Source: Sulfuricystis sp964478415 (GTDB taxonomy: Bacteria > Pseudomonadota > Gammaproteobacteria > Burkholderiales > Rhodocyclaceae). Taken from it: DNA of 25,232 nucleotides. Below, piece by piece: positions 9,289-17,607 of the stretch. The stretch is from NCBI GenBank assembly GCA_964478415.1, contig CAYZII010000029.1, positions 1-25,232 on the forward strand, read 5' to 3'. Under the pieces are notes generated by a model, which ran no database searches, was not told the origin of the DNA, and saw nothing but the letters and a program-made list of their open reading frames with translations. A program made the translations under genes and the position numbers. The number at the start of each line of letters is the position of its first letter. The first letter of the stretch is position 1.

Positions 9289-11382
9289 ATGATCACGCAT
9301 CCCGTCGCTCTTCCTGAATTTCCGGCAGAGCACTTCCTCAATCGCGAACTGTCCCTGCTTGCTTTCAATCGCCGTGTTTTGGCCCAGGCTGCCGACCCGC
9401 GTACCCCGCTGCTCGAACGGCTGCGCTTTTTGTGCATCGTCTCTTCCAACCTCGATGAATTTTTCGAAATCCGCGTCGCCGGCATCAAGGCACAGATCAA
9501 GCTGAACAGCAGCAGCGTCGGCACCGATGGCCGCACCGCTCAGGAAGTATTCCGCCTCGTGACACGTGAAGCCCATCGACTCATTGAGGAGCAATATGCG
9601 CTGCTCAACCAGACTATCCTGCCGGCGCTGCGCAAGGAAGGCATCTGCTTTTTCAAGCGCTCGGAATGGAGCGAGGCGCAGGAAGCCTGGATCCACGACT
9701 ATTTTCGCCGCGAGGTGATGCCGGTATTGACGCCGATCGGCCTGGACCCGGCGCACCCTTTTCCGCGCGTGCTGAACAAAAGCCTCAATTTCGCCGTCGA
9801 ACTCGAAGGCATCGACGCTTTCGGCCGCGCCGGCAGCGTCGCGATCGTCCAGGCCCCGCGCGCCCTGCCCCGCGTGATCCAGTTACCGAGAGAACTGACC
9901 GGGATCGATTATGGCTTCGTCTTTCTTTCCTCGATCATGCACCGTTACGTCGGCGAGCTGTTTGCCGGCATGAACGTGCTGGGCTGTTATCAATTCCGCG
10001 TCACGCGCAACTCCGATCTGTTCGTCGACGAGGAAGAAGTGAAAAACTTGCGTATCGCGCTGCAAGGCGAATTGCCGCAACGTCACTTTGGCGATGCGGT
10101 ACGACTCGAAGTCGCCGACAACTGTTCGCCGACGATGATCGAGTTCCTGCTCCAGCAGTTCGGCCTCGGCCGCGAGGATCTTTATCAGGTTCATGGCGTC
10201 GTCAATCTGGTACGGCTGATTGCGGTGCCCGACTGCGTCGATCGCCCCGATCTCAAGTTCAAGCCTTTCCAACCCAGTCTTCCACGCCAGATCACCGGGC
10301 GCGATGACATGTTCGCCGCGCTGCGCAAAGGGGACATCCTGCTTCATCATCCCTATCAGGCATTCGCCCCGGTGATCGAGTTGCTCAAACAAGCGGCTGA
10401 CGATCCGCAGGTAGTGGCGATTAAGATGACCGTCTATCGCACCGGCACCGATTCGGTGCTGATGGAGCATCTGCTGCGCGCCGCGCAGAAGGGCAAGGAA
10501 GTCACCGTCGTCGTCGAACTGATGGCTCGTTTCGACGAGGAAGCGAACCTATCGATCGCGGCGCGTCTCGAAGAGGTCGGTGCCCATGTCGTCTATGGGG
10601 TCTTCGGCTACAAGACCCATGCCAAGATGATGCTGATCCTACGTCGCGAGGAAATGAATGGCGGCAGTGGCTACCGTCGTTACGTTCACCTCGGCACCGG
10701 CAATTACCATCCGCGCACGACGCGTTTTTATACCGATTTCGGCTTGATGACATGCCATGAGGAAATCACCGCCGACGTCAATGAAATTTTCAAACAGCTC
10801 ACCGGCTTGGGGAAAGCCGTGGCATTGAAGCATCTTTGGCAGGCGCCTTTCACGTTGCACGACAGCATGCTGGAAGCCATCCGAACGGAAACGATGATCG
10901 CCAAGAGCGGACGCAAAGCACACATCATCGCCAAGATGAATGCCTTGATCGAGCCGCAGATCATCGAGGCGCTCTACGCCGCGAGCCAGGCTGGGGTGAA
11001 AATCGATCTGATCGTACGCGGTGTCTGTTGCCTGCGCCCCGGCGTCCCCGGCCTTTCGGAAAACATCCGCGTGCGCTCCGTCATCGGCCGCTTCCTCGAA
11101 CACCATCGCATCTTCTATTTCCACGCCGATGGTGCGGAACGCCTCTACCTGGGCAGCGCCGACTGGATGGAACGCAATTTTTTCCGCCGCATCGAAGTCT
11201 GTTTCCCGATACTCGATGCCAAACTCAAGCGACGCGTGATCAAGGAAGGCTTACGCATCTATCTGGCCGACAATTGCCAGGCATGGGACATGGACAGCGA
11301 AGGCGATTACCGTATCCGTCCCTCGCGGCGCGTGCGCACCTGCGCCCAGGAGCTGCTGCTCGCCGAATTGGCCGCGGAATGA
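9289..11382 (+). CDS. ppk1: Polyphosphate kinase 1
   Basis: Reversibly transfers the gamma phosphate of ATP onto polyphosphate. The product is 697 residues, the normal PPK1 length, when started at the ATG at 9289; the protein then opens with the family's FLNRELSLLAFNRRVL segment. Earlier codons in the same frame lie within the divergent ppx region and give no family resemblance. The autophosphorylated histidine is expected at H444 in GYKTHAKMM, and the second active-site histidine at H605 in GRFLEHHRI. The HLGTGNYHPRTTRFYTDF motif is intact. Divergence from ppx with a 112-bp shared intergenic region differs from the ppk-ppx operon of E. coli. The gap to rnfA is 110 bp and appears to contain a new promoter, so it is probably transcribed alone. 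Confidence 0.97.
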   Translation: MITHPVALPEFPAEHFLNRELSLLAFNRRVLAQAADPRTPLLERLRFLCIVSSNLDEFFEIRVAGIKAQIKLNSSSVGTDGRTAQEVFRLVTREAHRLIEEQYALLNQTILPALRKEGICFFKRSEWSEAQEAWIHDYFRREVMPVLTPIGLDPAHPFPRVLNKSLNFAVELEGIDAFGRAGSVAIVQAPRALPRVIQLPRELTGIDYGFVFLSSIMHRYVGELFAGMNVLGCYQFRVTRNSDLFVDEEEVKNLRIALQGELPQRHFGDAVRLEVADNCSPTMIEFLLQQFGLGREDLYQVHGVVNLVRLIAVPDCVDRPDLKFKPFQPSLPRQITGRDDMFAALRKGDILLHHPYQAFAPVIELLKQAADDPQVVAIKMTVYRTGTDSVLMEHLLRAAQKGKEVTVVVELMARFDEEANLSIAARLEEVGAHVVYGVFGYKTHAKMMLILRREEMNGGSGYRRYVHLGTGNYHPRTTRFYTDFGLMTCHEEITADVNEIFKQLTGLGKAVALKHLWQAPFTLHDSMLEAIRTETMIAKSGRKAHIIAKMNALIEPQIIEALYAASQAGVKIDLIVRGVCCLRPGVPGLSENIRVRSVIGRFLEHHRIFYFHADGAERLYLGSADWMERNFFRRIEVCFPILDAKLKRRVIKEGLRIYLADNCQAWDMDSEGDYRIRPSRRVRTCAQELLLAELAAE

Positions 11383-11416
11383 GGAGGCCGCAGCAATCTC
11401 AGCGTTTGCCGCAGGG

Positions 11417-11445
11417 TTGTTGTCGGCTCGCGTTAGCGCGATAAT
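11417..11445 (+). promoter_or_regulatory. Candidate promoter of the rnf operon
   Basis: TTGTTG (11417-11422) and GATAAT (11440-11445) are separated by exactly 17 bp. Transcription would begin near 11452, about 40 nt before the rnfA ATG. The -10 matches 5 of 6 consensus positions and the -35 matches the TTG part only. Confidence 0.4.
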
Positions 11446-11492
11446 TCGCGGCTGCCGTCGCGCCGGCCTGCGCGCGGGCAACTTACGACATC

Positions 11493-12077
11493 ATGACCAG
11501 CTATCTCTTCATCATTCTCGGCGCGGTTCTCGTCAACAACGTCGTCTGCGTGCGCATCCTCGGCCTGTGTCCGTTCATGGGGGTATCGAAGAAGCTGGAA
11601 ACCGCCGTCGGCATGGGTGCCGCCACCACCTTTGTGCTGACACTGGCCTGCGGCACCAGTTATGTGATCGACCGCTGGCTGCTCGCCCCCAACGACCTGC
11701 TCTACCTGCGCACCCTGTCCTTCATCGTCACCATCGCCGCGATCGTGCAGCTCACCGAACTGGTGATCCAGAAGACGAGCCCCGTGCTGCACCAGGTGCT
11801 CGGCATCTATTTGCCGCTGATCACCACCAACTGTGCAGTGCTGGGTGTGCCGTTGCTCAACATCGGCATGAGGCACGATCTCGTTGCGTCGCTGCTTTTC
11901 GGCTTTGGATCGGCGCTCGGCTTTTCACTCGCTCTGGTGATCTTTGCCGGGTTGCGGGAACGTCTCGAAGGCGCTGACGTACCGCTGCATTTTCGCGGCA
12001 CGGCGATAGCGATGATCACCGCCGGGATCATGAGCCTGGCTTTCATGGGTTTTGCTGGCCTGGACAAATACAAATAA
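11493..12077 (+). CDS. rnfA: Rnf/Rsx electron transport complex subunit A
   Basis: Integral membrane subunit of the ion-translocating ferredoxin:NAD oxidoreductase complex (Rnf; Rsx in E. coli). The 194 residues contain about six hydrophobic segments. The VNNVVCVRILGLCPFMGVSKK segment near residues 14-34 and LPLITTNCAVLGV near 109-121 hold the two cysteines that, in studied Rnf and Nqr complexes, ligate an intramembrane iron-sulfur centre shared with RnfE. Length and sequence are typical. It is the first gene of rnfABCDGE, and its stop codon is immediately followed by the rnfB ATG. No strong ribosome binding site is visible before the ATG. Confidence 0.96.
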   Translation: MTSYLFIILGAVLVNNVVCVRILGLCPFMGVSKKLETAVGMGAATTFVLTLACGTSYVIDRWLLAPNDLLYLRTLSFIVTIAAIVQLTELVIQKTSPVLHQVLGIYLPLITTNCAVLGVPLLNIGMRHDLVASLLFGFGSALGFSLALVIFAGLRERLEGADVPLHFRGTAIAMITAGIMSLAFMGFAGLDKYK

Positions 12078-12647
12078 ATGCTTGCGGCAATCCTGGTCAT
12101 GGCGCTCGGTGCCGTCGTGTTGGGTGCGGCGCTGGGTTTTGCCGCGGTGCGCTTCAAAGTCGAGGGCGACCCGCTAGTCGACAAGATCGACGCGATCCTG
12201 CCGCAGACCCAGTGCGGCCAATGCGGCTACCCGGGTTGCCGCCCTTACGCCGAAGCGATCGCCAAGGGTGAAGCCGACATCAACCAATGCCCCCCTGGCG
12301 GCGAGGAGGGCATTCGCAAACTCGCCGACCTGCTCGGCCGGGAATTCAAACCGCTCTCCGCCGAGCATGGCATCGAAAAACCCAAGAGTGTCGCCGTCAT
12401 CGACGAAAATCTCTGCATCGGCTGCACGCTGTGCATCCAGGCTTGTCCGGTCGATGCCATCGTCGGTGCAGCAAAGCAGATGCATACGGTAATCGCCGCC
12501 CAATGTACCGGCTGCGAGCTGTGCGTGCCGCCCTGTCCGGTCAATTGCATCCACATGCAGCCGCTGCCCGAAACACTGGACACCTGGAAATGGAAATACC
12601 CCCTCTTTCAGATCCAGCCAGTCAGGACGGTGATCAGTGATGCCTGA
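12078..12647 (+). CDS. rnfB: Rnf complex iron-sulfur subunit B
   Basis: Membrane-anchored ferredoxin-like subunit that receives electrons from or passes them to soluble ferredoxin. The 189 residues show one N-terminal membrane helix (about 3-24), then a four-cysteine cluster C46, C49, C54 and C71, and two tandem 4Fe-4S motifs, CIGCTLCIQACPVD and CTGCELCVPPCPVN. This is the short proteobacterial form, without the extra ferredoxin repeats found in clostridial RnfB. The gap to rnfA is zero and the gene overlaps rnfC at its end. Confidence 0.96.
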   Translation: MLAAILVMALGAVVLGAALGFAAVRFKVEGDPLVDKIDAILPQTQCGQCGYPGCRPYAEAIAKGEADINQCPPGGEEGIRKLADLLGREFKPLSAEHGIEKPKSVAVIDENLCIGCTLCIQACPVDAIVGAAKQMHTVIAAQCTGCELCVPPCPVNCIHMQPLPETLDTWKWKYPLFQIQPVRTVISDA

Positions 12648-14145
12648 ACTGTTCTCTTTTCCGGGCGGCGTCAAACCCGACGCGCACAAGGCAGAATCGG
12701 CACACAGCCCGATCAGACAGGCCCCTTTGCCACCACTGCTGGTTGTCCCGTTTCGGCAGAGCGCCACCGGGGCGACGAGCATCCAGATCCGCGCGGGCGA
12801 CAAAGTGCTCAAAGGCCAGCTCATCGGCGCTGCGGAGGGCGCTTTCGGCACCACGGTCCATGCACCGACCTCGGGCACGGTGCGCGCCATCGAGGCACGT
12901 AAGCTGCCACATCCCTCAGGACTGAGCGCGCCGTGCGCAATCATCGAGCCGGACGGTGCCGACACCTGGCGCGAGTGCGTGCCGCTCGATCCTTTCACCA
13001 CCGATCCCGCGCTGTTGCGCGCACGCATTCGCGAAGCCGGCATCGTCGGCTTGGGCGGTGCCGCCTTCCCGAGCCATGTCAAGGCCAATGCCCGCATCGA
13101 CACGCTGATCATCAACGGCGCCGAATGCGAGCCATGGATCACCTGCGACGACCGACTGATGAGGGAACGTGCCGCCGACATCGTCGCCGGTGCGCGCATC
13201 CTGGGCCGTCTGATGGGAGCGAAGCGCATCCTGTTCGGCGTCGAAGACAACAAGCCGGAAGCGGCGCAGGCGCTACGTGAGGCGCAAAGCGAATGCGTCA
13301 GCGCCAGCTGCCAGGTCATCAGCGTGCCGACCCGCTATCCGGCCGGCGGGGAAAAACAACTGATCCGCGTGTTGACGGGCATCGAAATCCCTTACGGCAA
13401 GCTGGGACCGGACTTCGGTGTGCAGTGCTTCAACGTCGGTACTGCTTATGCGGTCGCCCGTGCAGTCTTACATGACGAGCCATTGATCGAACGTATCGTC
13501 ACACTGGCCGGCAATTACACACACCCCGGCAATGTCGAGGCACGCATCGGTACACCAATCGATCACCTGCTGGCACTGGCCGAACTGCGGCCGGACACCG
13601 ACCGCATCGTGATGGGTGGACCGATGATGGGTTTCGTACTGCCGGATACCTCGTTGCCCGTGATCAAAGCCACCAATTGCCTGCTGGCGATGAGCCCAGC
13701 GCTGTTTCCGCCACCCCCCCCCGAGATGCCTTGCATCCGCTGCGGCGCCTGCACGCGTGTCTGCCCGATGCTTCTGCAGCCACACGAACTCTATTGGTAT
13801 GCGCGCTCGAAAAATTTCGGCAAGGCGCAGGAATATCACCTGTTCGACTGTATCGAATGCGGTTGCTGCGCCTATGTCTGCCCGGCACATATTCCATTGG
13901 TCGATTACTACCGCTTCGCGAAAGCGGAGATCCGCGCCCGCGAACGGGACAAGGCAGCCGCCGACCGGGCGCGCGAGCGCTACGAATTCCGCAAGTTCCG
14001 CGAGGAACGCGAAAAAGCCGAGAAAGCCGCGCGACTTGCCGCCAAGGCCGCCGAAACAAAGGCCAAACTCGCGAGTGAAGGTAGCGCAGCCGTGATCGCC
14101 GCGGCCCAGAGCCGTGTGCAAGCCGAAGAGAAGGACGTTTCCTGA
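12640..14145 (+). CDS. rnfC: Rnf complex subunit C, NADH-binding flavoprotein
   Basis: Peripheral subunit that binds NADH and FMN and passes electrons through two 4Fe-4S clusters. The start may be the ATG at 12640 or the GTG at 12637; an AGGA at 12624-12627 is nearer the spacing norm for GTG, while the ATG gives the usual LFSFPGGVKP beginning. Visible parts are the N-terminal sandwich-like domain, the nucleotide-flavin region with GLGGAAFPSHVK near residue 130, and the cluster motifs CIRCGACTRVCP and CIECGCCAYVCP near 365 and 405. The C-terminus is a charged, alanine-rich coiled coil of about 70 residues, far shorter than the repeat-rich tail of E. coli RsxC. It overlaps the end of rnfB and touches rnfD. 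Confidence 0.96.
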   Translation: MPELFSFPGGVKPDAHKAESAHSPIRQAPLPPLLVVPFRQSATGATSIQIRAGDKVLKGQLIGAAEGAFGTTVHAPTSGTVRAIEARKLPHPSGLSAPCAIIEPDGADTWRECVPLDPFTTDPALLRARIREAGIVGLGGAAFPSHVKANARIDTLIINGAECEPWITCDDRLMRERAADIVAGARILGRLMGAKRILFGVEDNKPEAAQALREAQSECVSASCQVISVPTRYPAGGEKQLIRVLTGIEIPYGKLGPDFGVQCFNVGTAYAVARAVLHDEPLIERIVTLAGNYTHPGNVEARIGTPIDHLLALAELRPDTDRIVMGGPMMGFVLPDTSLPVIKATNCLLAMSPALFPPPPPEMPCIRCGACTRVCPMLLQPHELYWYARSKNFGKAQEYHLFDCIECGCCAYVCPAHIPLVDYYRFAKAEIRARERDKAAADRARERYEFRKFREEREKAEKAARLAAKAAETKAKLASEGSAAVIAAAQSRVQAEEKDVS

Positions 14146-15161
14146 TGCCTTACTCTCCTCACATCTTCCAGCCTGTCAGCGTACGTGGCGTAATGCTCAA
14201 GGTGCTCATTGCGCTCTTGCCGGGCATTGTCGCCTATGTCTGGTTTTTCGGCCCGGTGATCTTGGTGCAGATTGCACTCGCTTCGCTGACCGCCCTGATT
14301 GCCGAAGCGATCATGTTGCGTCTGCGTGGCAAACCGGTGATGCCGTTCGTCACCGACGGCAGTGCACTCGTGACGGCCTGGCTGGTGGCGCTAACCTTTC
14401 CTCCAATCGCCCCCTGGTGGCTGACCGTCCTGGGCGTGCTTATCGCCATCGTCGTCGCCAAGCACTTGTATGGCGGCCTCGGACAAAATCCCTTCAATCC
14501 GGCGATGGTCGCCTTCTGTGCGATGATCATCGCCTTCCCGCAATTGATGTCGCAATGGCCGCGCGCCGAAATGAACGCGTTTGCACCGATGCTGCAGGCG
14601 ATCTTCGGCAGCGATCGGCAGCTCGATGCGATCGTGATGGCCACGCCGCTCGATGCGTTGCGCACCATTCTGCGCGATCCAGAACAGCGCGCCACGATCG
14701 CCGGCATTCTGGGCAGCCACGCCACTTTCGGCAACATCGGTGGCCGTGGCTGGGAATGGGTGGCCGCCGGCTATCTGCTCGGCGGACTGTGGCTGCTGCA
14801 ACAACGCATCATCACCTGGCATGTGCCGGTGGCTTTCATCGTCACGCTGGCTGTGATCGCCACCGCTTTCAACATCGCCGATCCGGAACGCTTCGTCGGT
14901 GCCAACTTCCATCTGTTTACCGGTGGGGCGATGCTCGGCGCCTTCTTTATCGCCACCGATCCGGTCTCTGGCAGCACGACACCCGTGGGGAAGATCATCT
15001 TCGCTGCCGGGGTCGCCCTGTTGACCTGGATCATCCGCAGCTTCGGGGCCTATCCTGATGGCATCGCTTTCGCAATCCTGCTGATGAATCTCTTCGTACC
15101 GCTGATCGACATGCACACCCAGCCCAGCGTCTTCGGTCACCGCAAGAAATTTGACAGATGA
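14145..15161 (+). CDS. rnfD: Rnf complex subunit D, covalent flavoprotein
   Basis: Integral membrane subunit (338 residues, about nine or ten hydrophobic segments), homologous to NqrB, that carries covalently bound FMN and helps form the ion path. The flavinylation site is predicted at T167 in DAIVMATPLD: the Asp and the Ala-Thr fit the looser ApbE recognition pattern, although the SG of the common SGAT form is replaced by VM. GQNPFNPAM near residue 113-121 and GAFFIATDPVSGSTTP near 264-279 are typical of the family. It overlaps rnfC by one base (TGATG) and rnfG by four bases (ATGA). No apbE flavin transferase gene is in the window. Confidence 0.96.
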   Translation: MPYSPHIFQPVSVRGVMLKVLIALLPGIVAYVWFFGPVILVQIALASLTALIAEAIMLRLRGKPVMPFVTDGSALVTAWLVALTFPPIAPWWLTVLGVLIAIVVAKHLYGGLGQNPFNPAMVAFCAMIIAFPQLMSQWPRAEMNAFAPMLQAIFGSDRQLDAIVMATPLDALRTILRDPEQRATIAGILGSHATFGNIGGRGWEWVAAGYLLGGLWLLQQRIITWHVPVAFIVTLAVIATAFNIADPERFVGANFHLFTGGAMLGAFFIATDPVSGSTTPVGKIIFAAGVALLTWIIRSFGAYPDGIAFAILLMNLFVPLIDMHTQPSVFGHRKKFDR

Positions 15162-15859
15162 GTGCCTCCGCCACCCCACCCGAGCCGTCGCCCGACAGCG
15201 CACCGCGCATCGCGCTGCGCACCGCAGCGATCCTGCTCGCTTTCACCCTCGTGTTCACGGGGCTGATGAGCGGAGTGTATCAGCTCACGCAGCCAGTCCT
15301 GCAGGCCACTGCGGCGGAGGCGAAACTCCGCCTGATCGCCGAAGTCCTCGATCCCGCGAGCTTCGACAACGACCTGCTCGCCGATACCCTGGAACTCCCC
15401 CCCATCCCAGAACTCGGCACGACGGAAAACACCCGCCTCTATCGGGCACGCAGGAACGGCGCCCCGGTGGCGCTGGTCTTCGAGGCGGTGGCACCTGATG
15501 GTTATTCCGGGCGTATTAGTCTGATTCTGGCCGTGCGCACCGATGGGCGTCTGGCCGCGGTACGCGTCACCCAGCACAAGGAAACCCCAGGCCTGGGAGA
15601 CTACATCGACCCGAAAAAGGACAAAAACAAGGCATCCCCGTGGATCAAGCAATTCGACGGCCGCAGTCTCGATGATCCGCCTGCCACCCAATGGCGTGTC
15701 AAGAAGGATGGCGGGGTATTCGACCAGCGCGCCGGTGCGACGATCTCGGCACGCGCCGTCACTCATGCCACCGCGCGTGCGCTCGCCTGGGCGTTGGCGC
15801 ACGCCGAGCGGCTCTATTCTTTGCCTGCCGGCGCGACCTATCAGGAGAACGGCCAATGA
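15158..15859 (+). CDS. rnfG: Rnf complex subunit G, covalent FMN protein
   Basis: Membrane-anchored periplasmic flavoprotein, homologous to NqrC. The 233 residues have one N-terminal membrane helix (about residues 22-42) after a proline-rich cytoplasmic leader of about 18 residues, then the FMN-binding domain. The covalent FMN attachment residue is predicted as T195 in QRAGATIS, a good match to the SGAT-type consensus. HKETPGLGDYIDPKKDK near 142-158 is the usual conserved loop before the site. The start is the ATG at 15158, overlapping the rnfD stop as ATGA; the stop overlaps the rnfE start in the same way. Confidence 0.95.
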   Translation: MSASATPPEPSPDSAPRIALRTAAILLAFTLVFTGLMSGVYQLTQPVLQATAAEAKLRLIAEVLDPASFDNDLLADTLELPPIPELGTTENTRLYRARRNGAPVALVFEAVAPDGYSGRISLILAVRTDGRLAAVRVTQHKETPGLGDYIDPKKDKNKASPWIKQFDGRSLDDPPATQWRVKKDGGVFDQRAGATISARAVTHATARALAWALAHAERLYSLPAGATYQENGQ

Positions 15860-16545
15860 GCATCTATCGCGAGATTGCCCATAACGGACTGTGGAAACAG
15901 AATGCCATCCTTGCCCAGTTGCTCGGCCTGTGCCCGCTGCTCGCCGTCAGCACCACGATGGTGAATGCCGTCAGCCTCGGTCTGGCGACCATTCTCGTGA
16001 TGGGCCTGTCCAATTTCGCCGTGTCTGTACTGCGCGGCTTCATTCCCTACGAGATCCGCATCCCGGTCTTCATCCTCGTCATCGCCTCGCTCGTGACGGT
16101 CGTCGATCTGCTGTTCAATGCCTTTCTGCACGACCTGTATCTGGTGCTCGGCATCTTTATTCCGCTGATCGTCACCAACTGCATCGTGCTGGCGCGCGTC
16201 GAAGCCTTTGCCGCCAAGCATGCCGCCGGCCTCGCCGCGCTCGATGGCATCTTGATGGGAGTAGGCTTCGTCTGGGTGATCGGCTTGCTGGGGGCGATTC
16301 GTGAGCTCGTCGGCCAGGGAACGCTCTTCGCCGGTATCGAGATGATCATCCCTGGCGCCCGAGCGGTGCAGATCATGCCTGAGGACTATCCCGGCTTCCT
16401 GATCGCCATCTTACCGCCAGGAGCCTTCCTCGTCCTCGGCCTGATGATCGCGGCGCGCAATTGGCTCGACCATCGCGCCAATGAACGTGCCAAAACTCGA
16501 TTGCTCACGCAACAACCCGTAGCGCATGAAGTTGGCCCAACGTAG
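15856..16545 (+). CDS. rnfE: Rnf complex subunit E
   Basis: Integral membrane subunit, paralogous to RnfA and inverted in topology relative to it. I use the ATG at 15856, which overlaps the rnfG stop as ATGA and has CAGGAG 9 nt upstream; the frame continues upstream inside rnfG but without family resemblance. The 229-residue product begins with the normal NGLWKQNAILAQLLGLCPLLAVS segment and has LIVTNCIVLARVEAFA near residue 105-120; each holds one cysteine expected to bind the shared intramembrane iron centre. About six hydrophobic segments are present. It overlaps nth by 20 bp. Confidence 0.96.
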   Translation: MSIYREIAHNGLWKQNAILAQLLGLCPLLAVSTTMVNAVSLGLATILVMGLSNFAVSVLRGFIPYEIRIPVFILVIASLVTVVDLLFNAFLHDLYLVLGIFIPLIVTNCIVLARVEAFAAKHAAGLAALDGILMGVGFVWVIGLLGAIRELVGQGTLFAGIEMIIPGARAVQIMPEDYPGFLIAILPPGAFLVLGLMIAARNWLDHRANERAKTRLLTQQPVAHEVGPT

Positions 16546-17173
16546 GGAGCTGTTTCGTCGCCTCGCGGCGCTCGATCCTGCTCCGAAAACAGAGCTCGAA
16601 TTCGCGACGCCGTTTCAACTGCTCGTGGCGGTGATCCTCTCCGCCCAGGCCACTGACAAGAGCGTGAATCTCGCCACTCGGGAACTGTTTCGCGTCGCGC
16701 CGACGCCGCAGGCGCTCCTGGCCCTCGGTGAGGAAAAGCTTGCCACCTACATCAAGACCATCGGCCTGTACCGCACCAAAGCAAAAAATCTCATCGCCAC
16801 CGCACGGCGGATCATCGAACAGCATGGCGGCGAGGTTCCTCATGATCGTGCCGCGCTCGAAGCCTTGCCCGGTGTCGGCCGCAAGACGGCCAACGTCGTG
16901 CTCAATGTCGTGTTCGGCGAGCCGACCATCGCCGTCGATACGCACATCTTCCGCGTCGCCAATCGCACCGGCCTGGCAGCTGGCAAGGACGTGCGCAGCG
17001 TGGAAGAAAAACTCGCCAAGGTGGTACCCGCCGAGTTCCGACGACATGCCCATCATTGGCTGATTCTGCACGGCCGCTATGTCTGCAAAGCGCGCCGGCC
17101 GGAATGTTGGCGCTGCGTGATCCGCGATCTGTGCGCCTGGAAGGATAAGCATGCTGTTCAAGCCGACGCGTGA
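16526..17173 (+). CDS. nth: Endonuclease III
   Basis: Bifunctional DNA glycosylase and AP lyase that removes oxidised pyrimidines in base excision repair. The 215 residues contain the helix-hairpin-helix LPGVGRKTANVV with catalytic K120, catalytic D138 in AVDTHIF, and a C-terminal 4Fe-4S motif with exact C-x6-C-x2-C-x5-C spacing (CKARRPECWRCVIRDLC). The start ATG lies 20 bp inside rnfE, so translation is probably coupled; the same rnf/rsx-nth order is found in E. coli. It in turn overlaps the DUF1841 gene by 23 bp. Confidence 0.97.
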   Translation: MKLAQRRELFRRLAALDPAPKTELEFATPFQLLVAVILSAQATDKSVNLATRELFRVAPTPQALLALGEEKLATYIKTIGLYRTKAKNLIATARRIIEQHGGEVPHDRAALEALPGVGRKTANVVLNVVFGEPTIAVDTHIFRVANRTGLAAGKDVRSVEEKLAKVVPAEFRRHAHHWLILHGRYVCKARRPECWRCVIRDLCAWKDKHAVQADA

Positions 17174-17576
17174 CCAGGCGCGCCAGTTCCTCATCGACGC
17201 CTGGCGCAAACGCTGTGCAGGCTTGCCGGCCTCGGCACTGGAAACGATCGCCGCCGACATCGTCGCCATGCATCCGGAATATCACGCACTCCTCGAAGCC
17301 CCGGATGCGAAAACACGCGCATGGACGCCCGAGGACGGCGTCATGAACCCTTTTCTGCATCTGGCACTGCATCTGGCAGTCGCCGAGCAATTGTCGATCG
17401 ACCAGCCGCAGGGTATCCGGGCATTGTTCGAAGCCCGCCGCGCACGCCACGGCGATGACCATGCCGCATTGCATGACATTCTCGACTGCCTCGGCGAAAC
17501 GCTGTGGCACGCGACGCGCGAACACCGGCCGCCAGACGGTGCCGCCTACCTGGACTGTATCCGGCGCAAGGGGTAA
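17151..17576 (+). CDS. DUF1841 family protein
   Basis: A 141-residue protein of a family I recognise only by its number, common in Beta- and Gammaproteobacteria. It is probably cytosolic and mostly helical. Features are the opening LFKPTRDQARQFLIDAW, a central NPFLHLALHLAVAEQLSID segment near residues 66-84 with paired histidines, and a conserved-looking HDILDCLGETLWHATREHRPP segment near 106-126. The histidine and glutamate pattern of the last two segments could bind a metal, but I have no evidence for that. It overlaps the end of nth by 23 bp and is the last gene of the rnf run. Function unknown. Confidence 0.85.
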   Translation: MLFKPTRDQARQFLIDAWRKRCAGLPASALETIAADIVAMHPEYHALLEAPDAKTRAWTPEDGVMNPFLHLALHLAVAEQLSIDQPQGIRALFEARRARHGDDHAALHDILDCLGETLWHATREHRPPDGAAYLDCIRRKG

Positions 17577-17589
17577 CGCAGTATCCCGA

Positions 17590-17604
17590 CGCGGCGGGGC
17601 CGCG
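17590..17604. terminator. GC-rich hairpin between convergent genes
   Basis: CGCGGC, loop GGG, GCCGCG forms a perfect 6-bp stem in the 31-bp gap between the DUF1841 gene and the convergent ATPase gene. There is no T-run on either side, so it is not a classical intrinsic terminator; it may still stall polymerase or protect 3' ends. Confidence 0.25.
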
Positions 17605-17607
17605 ATC

